Shown in pieces: positions 24,831 through 33,706 of a stretch of DNA of 64,000 bases (its first letter is position 1; each line of letters starts with the position of its first letter). The notes under the pieces are model-generated. The model was not told where the DNA came from, ran no database searches, and saw only the letters and a program-made list of their open reading frames with translations. The stretch lies in assembly GCF_003382285.1 (NCBI RefSeq), contig NZ_QTJR01000002.1, positions 62,001-126,000 of the forward strand, written 5' to 3'. The position numbers were made by a program, and so were the translations under genes. Source of the DNA: Lysobacter soli. Lineage in GTDB: Bacteria; Pseudomonadota; Gammaproteobacteria; Xanthomonadales; Xanthomonadaceae.

Positions 24831-26154
24831 CAAGGATCACCGCGATCGGCACGACCACCGTCGGGTCGATGCGGCGATACAGCGTCGGCGTCCAGCCGAC
24901 ATCGCGCGACAGCGGAACGGTGTTCACCGCGTTGTAGGCATCGACCACGTCCACGCGTGCGTGCCGCGACACGCCATTGCGCAACGTGCCTTCCTCGAAC
25001 AGCGCCGTGCCGTTGAAACGCTCGGCGAACAGGTCAGGCGTCACCGCCGACGGCACGAGGAAATGGTTGTTCTGCGCGACGATCTTCGATTCGATGCCCA
25101 CGCCCCAGCTGTACGCGTAGGTCTGCGAGCCTTCGTCGGTGAGCGTGTACTGGTTGTTGAACACGTGCACCTGGCCGTAGCGCACGCGCGGCACGCGCTG
25201 GCCGAGATCGTGGAACAGGTTGTGATGCAGCGTCACGCGCAGCTTGTCGCGGTCGGCGACGGCACTGTCGGACGAGCCGATCAGCATCGCCTTGTCGTGG
25301 TTGGCCATCAGGTTCCATGACACCGTGACGAAGTCGGACTCGTTGGTGACGTCCACCAGTCCGTCGTGGCGCTGGTAGAGCCGGCCGAAATACGTCGGCG
25401 CGTCCTCGTCGCGCGTGGCGACGTCGAGCATCGCGTTGTGGTCGATCCACACGTGCGTCGCGTTGCGCACGGAAATCGCGTCGTACAGCGCGTTCCAGTT
25501 GCCCTCGGCGCCATCGGTCGGGGACCACTGCGGGAAGCAGTCGGCGCTGTCGACCAGCAACAGGTTGCGCACGATGACGTTCATCGGCTGGTTGCCGCTG
25601 GTGGAACTCGGACGGATGTCGAGCCACGCGCCGCGCAGGCCGTCGCCGTGGTTCACGCCGATGATCGTGGTGTTGGCCGGCACGCGGATACGCACGCGCG
25701 CCTGCTGCGCGGCGGCGGATGCGGCGCGTGCGCGCTCCTGCGGGCCGCTCGGATTCACGCGGCCCCATGTCGCCGGATCGTACGCAGCGAGGAAGGCGTC
25801 CAGCGAGTACAGCTCGCCCGTCTGCGGGTCGGGGCGCGCGTAGTCGTCGCACGTGAGCGGTTGGCCGTTCGCATCGACGTTCGCGTCGATCATGCCTTCG
25901 ATGCGGATGATCTTCGGCGTGGCGTCGGGGAAGTTGAGCGCCGCGACCAGCGCGTTGCGGTCGGACACGGTGAACACGTGCGCCTCGTCCGCGGCGGAAC
26001 CGCCGGTGGTTCCGTACGGCAATGCGGCGGTGGGTTGCGAAGCCCAGCCGTCGTTGGGGGCGATGGTCTGGCGTTCAAGGCCGTGACCGGCGTGAGCGCA
26101 TGGCATCAAGGCCAGTGCGAGCGTGGTCAGGACGATCTTCGTGCGATTGCGCAT
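24811..26154 (-). CDS. secreted pectate lyase (PL1)
   Basis: 447 residues. Signal peptide about 1-22 (LALALMPCAHA). The body is a PL1 beta-helix: HVWIDHNAMLDV (vWiDH motif), DGLVDVTNESDFVTVSWN (calcium-binding aspartate region) and RVPRVRYGQVHVFNNQY with the RxPxxR catalytic arginine. The insert between residues 100 and 150 (CDDYARPDPQTGEL, then an alanine-rich stretch) is typical of PelA/PelB-like enzymes of phytopathogens. It eliminates within polygalacturonate using Ca2+. First of a cluster of minus-strand pectin genes; its stop overlaps the leader start of the pectinesterase. Confidence 0.92.
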   Translation of the reverse strand: MRNRTKIVLTTLALALMPCAHAGHGLERQTIAPNDGWASQPTAALPYGTTGGSAADEAHVFTVSDRNALVAALNFPDATPKIIRIEGMIDANVDANGQPLTCDDYARPDPQTGELYSLDAFLAAYDPATWGRVNPSGPQERARAASAAAQQARVRIRVPANTTIIGVNHGDGLRGAWLDIRPSSTSGNQPMNVIVRNLLLVDSADCFPQWSPTDGAEGNWNALYDAISVRNATHVWIDHNAMLDVATRDEDAPTYFGRLYQRHDGLVDVTNESDFVTVSWNLMANHDKAMLIGSSDSAVADRDKLRVTLHHNLFHDLGQRVPRVRYGQVHVFNNQYTLTDEGSQTYAYSWGVGIESKIVAQNNHFLVPSAVTPDLFAERFNGTALFEEGTLRNGVSRHARVDVVDAYNAVNTVPLSRDVGWTPTLYRRIDPTVVVPIAVILGAGPFK

Positions 26155-26244
26155 CGGTGCCGCTCCTTCTAGTCAGGAAGAGGCGGACGTCGGCGGTCAG
26201 GCGTGCGACGCCCGCAGGATGACTACGCAAACGATCAACAACAA

Positions 26245-26355
26245 AGCCCCTCTCCCGCGCGCGGGAGAGGGGTTGGGGTGAGGGCAGGCGAAGCGGTTGC
26301 GCAAGATCGCCCTCATCCGCCCTTCGGGCACCTTCTCCCGCGAGCGGGAGAAGGG
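26245..26355. repeat. composite of family B and family C palindromes
   Basis: Family B at 26245-26287 (AGCCCCTCTCCCG, inverted CGGGAGAGGGGTTGGGGTGA) and family C at 26310-26355 (CCCTCATCCGCCCTTCGGGC, then CTTCTCCCG and inverted CGGGAGAAGGG). The same B-then-C pairing in the same orientation is found at 34203-34354 and 63351-63459. Fills the gap between the TonB receptor and the pectate lyase. Confidence 0.82.
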
Positions 26356-26369
26356 CCTTGCCATCACGA

Positions 26370-29213
26370 TCAGAACTTGTAACGCGCACCCAGGAAGTAC
26401 TGGCGGCCGGTGTGGTGATAGACCGAGGCGCGATCGCCGATCGAATCGACCCACTGGTCCTGGAACTCGTCGGTGAGGTTCAGGCCTTCCAGCGTCAGTT
26501 CGAAGTGCTCGTTGATCTTGTACGAGGCCGACATGTCGATGGTCAGCGTTTCCGCCGTGCCTTCCACGTCGTTGTTGTTGCGGCCCGGCACCGTGGTCAG
26601 GTAGTCGTCGCGATACGCCGCCGACACGCGCGCGCTGAACTTGTCGCCTTCGTAGTAGAGCGTGGCGTTGTAAGCGTTCTTCGACAGGCCGGTGAGGTCG
26701 GTGCGAAGCGAGGTCGCGCCGGCCGCGGTCATGTACTGGATCTTCGAATCGACGTAGGTGTAGTTCAGCTGCACGCCGAAATCGCTCCAGAAGCCGGGCA
26801 GGAACACGAACGGCTGCTGATAGGTGAACTCCAGGCCCTTGAGCGGACCGCCTGGCGTGTTCAGCGGGATGTTGAACTGGAAGTCGTCGTTCACCGTCGC
26901 GCCCGTCCCGGCGAGCAGGCTCTCCGGAAGGCCCGACGTGTAGTACGGACGCGTTTCGCGCGAGGTCTGCACGAAGCTGTCGATGTCCTTGTAGAACAGG
27001 CCCAGCGCCAGCAGCGATTCCTCGGCGAAATACCACTCGAACGACAGATCGGCCGTCTTCGCGCGGAACGGATCGAGCAGCGGGTTGCCGCCGTTCACCA
27101 CGCGATTGCCGCCGGACACGTTCACCGTCACGCCCGGCGTGAGGTTGCCCAGGCCCGGACGCGCCATCACCTTCGCCGCGGCGAAGCGGATCAGGAAGTC
27201 CGGCGTCACGTCGGCGACCAGGTTCATCGACGGCAGCGTGTCCTCGTAGCTGCGCTCGACCGTGGTCAGCACGGGCTGTCCGCCGACCGTGGACCAGCCG
27301 GTGGAGCTCTGGCGCGTGGTCACCTGGCGCAGGCCGATGTTGCCGCTCAGCGGCAGCGAGCCGATCTGCGTATTGAAGTCGCCCTGCAGCCAGAAGCCCT
27401 GGTCGCGCTCGGTCACGGTGCGGTTGTTGCCGAGCACCGACGACACGGTGTCGCTGACGGCGAAGATGCCTTCGTCGCTGTAGAGGTCGAACGCGCGGTT
27501 GAACGCGTCGATGTCGGGAATCAGCCAGCGACCGTCGCCGACGTTGCGGATGTCTTCCAGCTGGATCGTGCGCGTGAAGTCGGCGAGCGTCGTGCCGGCC
27601 GGCAGCGCGGGCACTACGAGCTCGGACGCGCGGCGTTCCTCGCGCGATTCGAAGGTGTATTCCTTGAACTGGCCGCCGCCCTTCAGCGTGAAGCTGTCGG
27701 TCAGCGCCCACGACATGCCCAGCGACACGTTGTCGATGGTGTTGTCGGCGTACTGCGGGCGCAGGCGGATTTCCGACACGCCGTTGATGAACGCCCACTG
27801 CGCCGGATCGTTCACGTCGAAGCCGTTGGTGATGACGGGCAGGCGGTCGTTGTTGCGGTAATCCCAGGTGTAGTTCTGCGCGTTGGTGCGATCCAGCGTG
27901 ATGGTCGTCTGGATCGGGTTCTCGAACTCGGACTTCGCGCGGCCGCCTTCGAAATGCAGCTTGAAGTCGTCGGTGAGTTCGTGGTCGGCGTAGAAATTGA
28001 ACTGGGTGAACTTGGTTTCCAGCTCGTCGTAGCGCGCTTCCGAACGCACGTCGACGTTGTTGAAGCGGCCGTAGACGAGGTTGCCGCGCTCGTCGACCAC
28101 GCTTTCCAGCACCACCGTTTCCGGCTTGCCGCTGGCGCCGGCCGCGCGGCAGGCTGCGCCCGCGGTGCCCGCGGCACACGCGCCACGGCTGAAGGACAGG
28201 CCGTTGAGGAAGTTCTCGGTGCGCGTGGCGTCGAGGTCGGCGTACATGAGGTCGAGGCCGAGCGAGGTCTTGTCGGTCGGATCGAACTGCAGCGACGCGG
28301 TGACGCCCAGGCGCTCCTGCTCGTGCTCCATCACGCCATAGCGCGGGATGCGCGGATGGAAGACGCTGGCCGACTCGGCCGCCGGCGTGCCGGCGAAACC
28401 GCCGCTGCTGGTGCCGTTGTCCCAGCGCACCGTGCTGTGGCCTTCTTCCAGCAGGCGGCGCTTGGTGTAGGCCACCGACAGCAGCGCGCCGAACTTGTTG
28501 TCGGCCCAGGTGTTGCTGACCAGCATCGTCGCGCGCGGGTCGAGGTCCGACGCCAGGTCGTTGTAGCCCAGCTGCGCGCCGGTGACGAAGGTGAAGCCGT
28601 CGTAGTCGAACGGACGCGCGGTCTGCAGGTCGACGGTCGCGCCGAGCGCGCCTTCCTCGATGTCGGCCGAGGAGGTCTTGCGCACCGTGATGCTGTTGAA
28701 CAGCTCGGAGGCGAAGACGTTGAAGTCGAAGCCGCGGCCGCGGTTCGCGCCGCCGGAGCTGTCGGTGCCGCCGGTGGTGGTCAGCGCTTCCATGCCGTTG
28801 ATGCGCACGCGCGTGAACTGGCTGTCCAGGCCGCGAACGGAGATGTTGCGGCCTTCGCCGGCATCGCGCGAAATCGACACGCCCGGGATGCGCTGCAGCG
28901 ATTCGGCCAGGTTGAGGTCCGGGAAGTCGGCGATGTCCTCGGCGACGATCGCATCGACCACGCCGATCTCGCTGCGCTTCTTGTCCAGCGCCTTTTCCAG
29001 CGCGCCGCGGAAGCCGGTGACGGTGACCGCGTCGAGTTCGGTCGGCGGCGCGTCCGCGGCGGGCGCGACAGCGGTCGTCGTGGTCGGTGCGGTGGACGAG
29101 GCCGCTGCGGCGTCCTGCGCGAGGGCGCTCGCGGCGCTCAGCTGCAGCGCAAGGCCGATCGAGGCGGCAAGCAAGGTAACCGGTGTCTTTTTTGGTGCAC
29201 GCTGAAATTGCAT
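26370..29213 (-). CDS. TonB-dependent receptor of the carbohydrate/oligogalacturonide class
   Basis: 947 residues from ATG 29213, with a strong ribosome site (GGGAGGGGAG) upstream; a longer in-frame start at 29237 lacks one. Signal peptide about 1-33. The plug is of the long Xanthomonas/Caulobacter type: FRGALEKALDKKRSEIGVVD, then DLNLAESLQRIPGVSI and RGLDSQFTRVRINGMEAL. The barrel ends in ARYKF. Receptors of this type, placed with glycan enzymes in 'CUT' loci, import oligosaccharides. Here kdgK and eda are divergent and pectate lyase lies downstream, so oligogalacturonide uptake is the best guess. A match to the locus operator lies 88 bases upstream. Confidence 0.9.
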   Translation of the reverse strand: MQFQRAPKKTPVTLLAASIGLALQLSAASALAQDAAAASSTAPTTTTAVAPAADAPPTELDAVTVTGFRGALEKALDKKRSEIGVVDAIVAEDIADFPDLNLAESLQRIPGVSISRDAGEGRNISVRGLDSQFTRVRINGMEALTTTGGTDSSGGANRGRGFDFNVFASELFNSITVRKTSSADIEEGALGATVDLQTARPFDYDGFTFVTGAQLGYNDLASDLDPRATMLVSNTWADNKFGALLSVAYTKRRLLEEGHSTVRWDNGTSSGGFAGTPAAESASVFHPRIPRYGVMEHEQERLGVTASLQFDPTDKTSLGLDLMYADLDATRTENFLNGLSFSRGACAAGTAGAACRAAGASGKPETVVLESVVDERGNLVYGRFNNVDVRSEARYDELETKFTQFNFYADHELTDDFKLHFEGGRAKSEFENPIQTTITLDRTNAQNYTWDYRNNDRLPVITNGFDVNDPAQWAFINGVSEIRLRPQYADNTIDNVSLGMSWALTDSFTLKGGGQFKEYTFESREERRASELVVPALPAGTTLADFTRTIQLEDIRNVGDGRWLIPDIDAFNRAFDLYSDEGIFAVSDTVSSVLGNNRTVTERDQGFWLQGDFNTQIGSLPLSGNIGLRQVTTRQSSTGWSTVGGQPVLTTVERSYEDTLPSMNLVADVTPDFLIRFAAAKVMARPGLGNLTPGVTVNVSGGNRVVNGGNPLLDPFRAKTADLSFEWYFAEESLLALGLFYKDIDSFVQTSRETRPYYTSGLPESLLAGTGATVNDDFQFNIPLNTPGGPLKGLEFTYQQPFVFLPGFWSDFGVQLNYTYVDSKIQYMTAAGATSLRTDLTGLSKNAYNATLYYEGDKFSARVSAAYRDDYLTTVPGRNNNDVEGTAETLTIDMSASYKINEHFELTLEGLNLTDEFQDQWVDSIGDRASVYHHTGRQYFLGARYKF

Positions 29214-29300
29214 AGGTTCTCCCCTCCCATATGGCACTACAGCTCAAAGGCGCTTGTTGACTGGCTCAGGACGCTTGCTAAGGTGTTCCGTACGGTGGAA

Positions 29301-29315
29301 TGACACCGATGGTCA
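29301..29315. promoter_or_regulatory. possible LacI-type operator before receptor and kdgK
   Basis: TGACACCGATGGTCA, with the half-site TGACACCG identical to the kduI and 21226 sites, and itself a near palindrome (TGAC...GTCA). It overlaps TTGACC on the minus strand, a possible -35 for the receptor. It lies in the 258-base region between the receptor and kdgK. A second match, GACACCGGTTACC at 29175-29188, is inside the receptor coding sequence. Confidence 0.45.
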
Positions 29316-29471
29316 AAACCCTAGCACCTGAGTTGACGGATCGCATGCTGCGGTGCGCCATGGGCTCGCCGGAGCCCGGTCGCGGCAAGGCGGGACGGCC
29401 CGGGAAGCAGGCAGAATCGTCGCGGTTTTCGAATCGATGGGAGCAGGAATGAGCGCAATGAGGAACCCGGC

Positions 29472-30479
29472 GTGAGCCGCATCGTCTGTTTCGGTGAGCT
29501 GCTGCTGCGCCTGTCCGCGCCCGGCCGCGAGCGCGTGCTGCAGTCGCCCGCGCTGGACGTGCACATCGGCGGTGCCGAGGCCAACGTCGCGGTGCTGCTC
29601 GCGCAGCTGGGCCATGACGCGGCGATGGTGTCGACCGTCGCCGACAACGCGCTTGGCGCCGCCGCAGTCGGCGAACTGCGCCGCCATGGCGTGGACACGC
29701 GCGCGGTGCGCGCGGCCGATGGCCGCATGGGCCTGTACTTCCTGTCGCACGGCGCGATGCAGCGTCCGAGCGAAGTGCTGTACGACCGCGCCGATTCGGC
29801 CTTCGTGCGCCATGCCGACTACGACTGGGACGCGCTGCTCGACGGCGCGCAGTGGTTGCACCTGTCCGGCGTGAGCCCGGCGCTCGGCCTGGCGACGGCG
29901 CAGGCGACCATCGACGCCGCGCGCGCGGCGCGGCGCCTCGGGGTGAAGGTGTCCTTCGACGGCAACTTCCGCGGCAAGCTCTGGCAGGCGTGGGACGGCG
30001 ACGCCGCCGGCCTGCTGCGGCAGATCTTCGAGGAAGCCGACATCGTTTTCGCCGACCATCGCGACATCGCCATCGTGCTCGGCGAACGCGTGCCGTCCGA
30101 AGGCGAGCGTGCGGTCGCCGAAGCCGCCACGCGCGCGTTCGCCGCGCTGCCGAACCTGCAGTGGCTCACCTGCACGCTGCGCACGCAGCACAGCGTCGAT
30201 CGGCACACGCTGTCGGCGGTCATGGTCGAACGCGACGGCACGCGTCGTCGCGCGCCGGATTACGAACTGGACGGCATCGTCGATCGCATCGGCACCGGCG
30301 ATGCGTTCGCCGGCGGCGTGCTGCACGGCCTGATCCAGGGCATGGCGCCGCCGGAAGTGCTGCATTTCGGCCTCGGCGCCGCCGTGCTCAAACATTCCAT
30401 CTCGGGCGATTTCTGCCTGGCCAGCGCGCAGGAAATCCACGACGTGACGTCGCAGGCGGGCTTCCATGTCCGCCGTTGA
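29472..30479 (+). CDS. kdgK: 2-keto-3-deoxygluconate kinase (PfkB family)
   Basis: 335 residues from GTG 29472, with GAGGA seven bases upstream. Ribokinase-fold signatures: N-terminal GGAEANVAVLLAQLG (residues 35-49) and C-terminal DRIGTGDAFAGGVLHG with catalytic aspartate of GTGDAFAGG. It phosphorylates 2-keto-3-deoxygluconate, the KduD product, to KDPG. The next gene, eda, starts before this one ends (14-base overlap), which identifies the substrate with good confidence. Divergent from the TonB receptor. Confidence 0.92.
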   Translation: MSRIVCFGELLLRLSAPGRERVLQSPALDVHIGGAEANVAVLLAQLGHDAAMVSTVADNALGAAAVGELRRHGVDTRAVRAADGRMGLYFLSHGAMQRPSEVLYDRADSAFVRHADYDWDALLDGAQWLHLSGVSPALGLATAQATIDAARAARRLGVKVSFDGNFRGKLWQAWDGDAAGLLRQIFEEADIVFADHRDIAIVLGERVPSEGERAVAEAATRAFAALPNLQWLTCTLRTQHSVDRHTLSAVMVERDGTRRRAPDYELDGIVDRIGTGDAFAGGVLHGLIQGMAPPEVLHFGLGAAVLKHSISGDFCLASAQEIHDVTSQAGFHVRR

Positions 30480-31101
30480 CGCGCAGGCACTGCTGCACGG
30501 GCATCGCGTCATGCCCGTGTACACCCCCGCCAGCGTGGACGAAGCGCGTGCCGTCGCGTGTGCGCTGCAGGCCGGCGGCATCGGCGCGATCGAAGTGACG
30601 CTGCGCACGCCGGTGGCGATGGGCGCCGTCGCCGCGCTCGTGCGCGAAATGCCCGACATGCGCATCGGCGCGGGCACGGTGCTGGAGGTCGAACAACTGC
30701 GCCGCCTCAAAGACATCGGCGCGGCATTTGCCGTGTCGCCCGGCAGCACGCCCGAGCTGCTGGCCGCCGCGGTCGAACTGGAGATCGCGTACCTGCCGGG
30801 CGTGGCGACGGGCAGCGAAGTGATGGCCGCGCTCGCCGCGGGCCATCGACTGCTCAAGGTGTTTCCGGCCGAACCGATCAATGCGCTCGAACTGATCGAT
30901 GCCTGGCGCGGGCCGTTCGCGCAGGCGCGCTTCTGTCCGACCGGCGGCATCGACGCGGCGCGTGCCCGCGAGTACCTGCGCCGATCCAACGTCGCCTGCC
31001 TCGGCGGCTCGTGGCTGACGCCGGCCGATGCGTTGCGCGAGGGCGATTGGGCGCGCGTGGAAGCCCTCGCGCGCGAGGCGGTGGCGCTCGCGGCGGAGTG
31101 A
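30466..31101 (+). CDS. eda: 2-dehydro-3-deoxy-phosphogluconate (KDPG) aldolase
   Basis: 211 residues, a single TIM barrel. Catalytic EVTLRT near residue 43-48 (base glutamate), GAGTV at 68-72, and HRLLKVFPAE with the Schiff-base lysine near residue 130. GGID marks the phosphate loop. It splits KDPG to pyruvate and glyceraldehyde-3-phosphate, completing uronate use. It starts inside the end of kdgK, so the two are translationally coupled. The last gene on the plus strand of the pectin locus. Confidence 0.93.
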   Translation: MSAVDAQALLHGHRVMPVYTPASVDEARAVACALQAGGIGAIEVTLRTPVAMGAVAALVREMPDMRIGAGTVLEVEQLRRLKDIGAAFAVSPGSTPELLAAAVELEIAYLPGVATGSEVMAALAAGHRLLKVFPAEPINALELIDAWRGPFAQARFCPTGGIDAARAREYLRRSNVACLGGSWLTPADALREGDWARVEALAREAVALAAE

Positions 31102-31292
31102 CGCAGCGCGTCGAAAACCGCGCATCCAAGCACCGTGCCGGCACCCGGAACCGGTCGGGATCGCCAAACCTGCCTAATTCCCGCACTTTTTCGTGCAAAA
31201 CCACTTGGCGGCGCGTTGGTGTTGCCCTACATTCCGCTTGCCTAGCTGCGGTTTACGGGCATCCATCAACCATCGAGTATCACGAGACACAT

Positions 31293-31676
31293 ATGGCGAA
31301 GACGAAGAAAGTGGCAAAGAAGGCCGCCCCGAAGAAGGCCGCTGCCAAGCCGGCCGCTCCGAAGCCGATCAAGGAAGTGCTGTCCAAGTCGGGCCTGGTC
31401 GCGCACCTGTCGGAAACGACGGGCGTGGTCGCCAAGGACGTCCGCAACGTGCTGGCCGCGCTGGAAGGTGCCGTGCACGCTTCGGTCAGCAAGAAGGGCG
31501 CGGGTGCGTTCACCCTGCCGGGCCTGCTGAAGATCACCGCCGTCAGCGTTGCGGCCAAGCCGAAGCGCAAGGGCATCAACCCGTTCACCAAGGAAGAGCA
31601 GTGGTTCGCTGCCAAGCCGGCCACGGTGAAGGTCAAGGTCCGTCCGCTGAAGAAGCTGAAGGACGCCGCGGCCTGA
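31293..31676 (+). CDS. HU-like DNA-binding protein with histone-H1-like lysine/alanine tail
   Basis: 127 residues. The first about 26 are a repeated KKxAPKKAAAKPAAP tail like eukaryotic H1 or AlgP. Residues 27-105 are an HU/IHF-type fold (SKSGLVAHLSETTGVVAKDVRNVL, then FTLPGLLKITAVSVAAKPKRKGINPF, the DNA-binding arm with RKGINP in place of the usual RxGRNP). It probably packages or bends DNA. Start ATG 31293 is where homology begins. Gene stands alone, with a long inverted repeat 50 bases after it. Codon use is like its neighbours. Confidence 0.88.
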   Translation: MAKTKKVAKKAAPKKAAAKPAAPKPIKEVLSKSGLVAHLSETTGVVAKDVRNVLAALEGAVHASVSKKGAGAFTLPGLLKITAVSVAAKPKRKGINPFTKEEQWFAAKPATVKVKVRPLKKLKDAAA

Positions 31677-31727
31677 TGACCGCCTGGATGCGGCGCGCGC
31701 ACGCGGCCGCATCCTGTTGACGCATTC

Positions 31728-31800
31728 CGGGTAAGGGCAGGAACGAGGGACGAGTCGGCGGTTTACGCCGCATCTCGCGCCTGGTTCCTGCCCTTATCCG
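31728..31800. repeat. long imperfect inverted repeat after the HU-like gene
   Basis: Outer arms of 17 bases, 31728-31744 (CGGGTAAGGGCAGGAAC) and 31784-31800, match at 16 of 17 positions. An inner stem CGGCG/CGCCG encloses a GTTTA loop at 31756-31770. It could fold as one extended hairpin and end the HU transcript, and it differs in sequence from the A, B and C families elsewhere in the window. Confidence 0.7.
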
Positions 31801-31861
31801 TTCTTGTATTTGTAGAAGCGACGAAGGAACGCGGTTGCGTGTCGTCGCCAGCGGCGATCGA

Positions 31862-32470
31862 TCAATCCGCCGCGTCCAGCCAGCCCCGCGCCACCGCTTC
31901 GGCGACATCGGCGGGCGTATCCAGATCCAGCGCCAGTTCCGGCGCATCCAGCGTCCAGACGCCATCCAGCGCGCTCAGTCGCGCGCCCAGGCCCGCATCG
32001 CCACGCAGCGTGCGCGCATCGTCGAGCAATCGCGCACTGACCAGCGCCGGCACGCCGAGGCGTTCGCCATGGCGGGTCGCCGCGCAACCGGCCGGTGCGT
32101 GCGCGGCACCGTCGAGGAGCGCGCGCAGGTGGTGTTCGTCGAGCGCGGGCTGGTCGCAGACCAGGATCAGCGCCGGCGCATCGACGCCATGCAGCGCGTT
32201 CGCGGCGGCGGCAAGGCTCGTCGACAGGCCCTGCGCCCAGTCGGAATTGGCGATCAGCTCCAGCCGATGATCCACCGCGATCACCTGCAGTGCCGCCGCC
32301 ACGTCGTGCGCGTGCGCGCCGGTGACGACGAGCAGCCGCGCCGGATGCGTCGCCGCCGCGAGCCGCACCGCGCGATGCACCAGCGCCTCGCCGTCGCGCG
32401 TCAGCAGTTGTTTCGGTCGGCCCAGTCGCGTGCTGCCGCCGGCGGCCAGGACGATCGCCGTGTGCTTCAC
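31862..32470 (-). CDS. mocA: molybdenum cofactor cytidylyltransferase-like protein
   Basis: 202 residues of nucleotidyltransferase fold. LAAGGSTRLGRPKQLL (residues 8-23) is the nucleotide-binding loop, and LILVCDQPALD the metal-binding aspartate region. MocA adds CMP to molybdopterin to give the cytosine dinucleotide cofactor used by xanthine-oxidase-type enzymes. It overlaps the upstream xdhC by four bases (ATGA). The two lie divergent from iorAB, whose large subunit needs exactly this cofactor, so the pair is the dedicated maturation module. Confidence 0.88.
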   Translation of the reverse strand: MKHTAIVLAAGGSTRLGRPKQLLTRDGEALVHRAVRLAAATHPARLLVVTGAHAHDVAAALQVIAVDHRLELIANSDWAQGLSTSLAAAANALHGVDAPALILVCDQPALDEHHLRALLDGAAHAPAGCAATRHGERLGVPALVSARLLDDARTLRGDAGLGARLSALDGVWTLDAPELALDLDTPADVAEAVARGWLDAAD

Positions 32471-33495
32471 GCTGGCGTGCCGTGCAGGTGACGCTGCAAT
32501 TGCGCGGCGATGCTCAGCGCGATCGACTCCGGGCCGCTGCCGCCCAGGTGCAGCCCGACCGGCGAATGCAGGCGCGGCAGCAGCGCCTCGCGCACGTCAC
32601 CGGGCAGCACGCGGAACAGGTCGTCGCGACGACGCACCGGACCCAGCAGGCCGATGAAGCCGATCGGCGATGTTGCCAGCGCGTGCAGCGCCTCGCGATC
32701 GAGTTCGAAGTTGTGGTGCATCACCAGCGCGACGTCGAACCGTCGCATCGGCGCGACGAGCGCCTGCGTCGGCGTGAGTGCCGGCGCGTGGTCGGCGAGC
32801 GCGCCTGCACCGCTCCAGCGCGGGCGTCGTTCGACGAGCGTGGTCGTCGCGCCGAAGGCGCGCAGCATCGGCAGCAGGAAGGGCGTTTCCGGCCCCGCGC
32901 CGAACACAATTACCGAGGGTGCCGCCTGCACGGTGATCGACCAGCGCGATTGCGCGTCGGGCCACGGGGGCGCTGCGGCCGGCAGCCGATGCGTGCTTTC
33001 GTTCGCCGCGTACGCGAGTTCGACCGTGCCGTCGTCATGGACGCCGAGCCGCAGCGGTTCGCCTTCGCGCCACGCCTCTACGTGCGCGATCCAGTCGCCA
33101 AGCAGAGCAAGCGGCAGCAACGCGATGCGCAACCGCCCGCGGCAACCGACGGCCGATCCCGACAGCAGGTCTTCGTCGAAGCGCGTGTCGATCTCCATGA
33201 AATCGACCTGGCCCGCGCGCGACGCGTCGTTCGCGCGCTGGGCGATTTCCGGCTCCAGGCAGCCGCCGCTCAGCCAGCCGACCTGCGCGCCTTCGCCATC
33301 GAACAACGCGAGCGCACCGGCGCGCACGTAGGTCGAGCCGCTGGTTTCCAGCACGACGGCGAGCGTGGCGGCGGTGCCGCGCTGCAATGCGGCGACGGAC
33401 GCCTCGAGCACGGCGCGCGCGCCGCCGACGGGCATCGCACCGACGGATGTCGATGTGGAGGCGAACGTGTTGTCGGGGATTCGCGAGAGGTCCAT
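32467..33495 (-). CDS. XdhC/CoxI family molybdoenzyme maturation protein
   Basis: 342 residues from ATG 33495. N-terminal XdhC_CoxI domain (LAVVLETSGSTYVRAGALAL, then GWLSGGCLEPEI with a conserved cysteine), and C-terminal Rossmann-like domain (VIVFGAGPET, then FIGLLGPVRRRD and HSPVGLHLGGSGPESIALSI). These proteins bind and sulfurate the molybdenum cofactor and deliver it to the large subunit. The mocA start overlaps its stop. Divergent from iorA by 211 bases. Confidence 0.9.
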   Translation of the reverse strand: MDLSRIPDNTFASTSTSVGAMPVGGARAVLEASVAALQRGTAATLAVVLETSGSTYVRAGALALFDGEGAQVGWLSGGCLEPEIAQRANDASRAGQVDFMEIDTRFDEDLLSGSAVGCRGRLRIALLPLALLGDWIAHVEAWREGEPLRLGVHDDGTVELAYAANESTHRLPAAAPPWPDAQSRWSITVQAAPSVIVFGAGPETPFLLPMLRAFGATTTLVERRPRWSGAGALADHAPALTPTQALVAPMRRFDVALVMHHNFELDREALHALATSPIGFIGLLGPVRRRDDLFRVLPGDVREALLPRLHSPVGLHLGGSGPESIALSIAAQLQRHLHGTPA

Positions 33496-33706
33496 TGGCG
33501 AAGGATCTGCGGCGCGCCGACGCGGCAACGTGATCGGCAGGGTACGGGAGCAATGCGGCACAACGCGCGATGCCGGAGGATCGGGCAAGGATCGGCGACG
33601 AACGGGCTAGCGGCCCCGACCATGTCGGAGGTCTACTGTAGCGGCCCGGTCCGCCGCGCGAGGCGACGGTGAGACCCGGTCGCCCCCAGCCGCCGCGAGG
33701 GATTCC

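Noticed and set aside
29175-29188. GACACCGGTTACC inside the receptor coding sequence as a true operator
   Set aside because: It encodes part of the signal peptide (KKTPVT) and may be chance. The intergenic site at 29301 is the better candidate, so this one is only mentioned.
26358-29303. Plus-strand open frame of about 980 codons opposite the pectin TonB receptor
   Set aside because: Antisense shadow, with no ribosome site and no recognisable domain.
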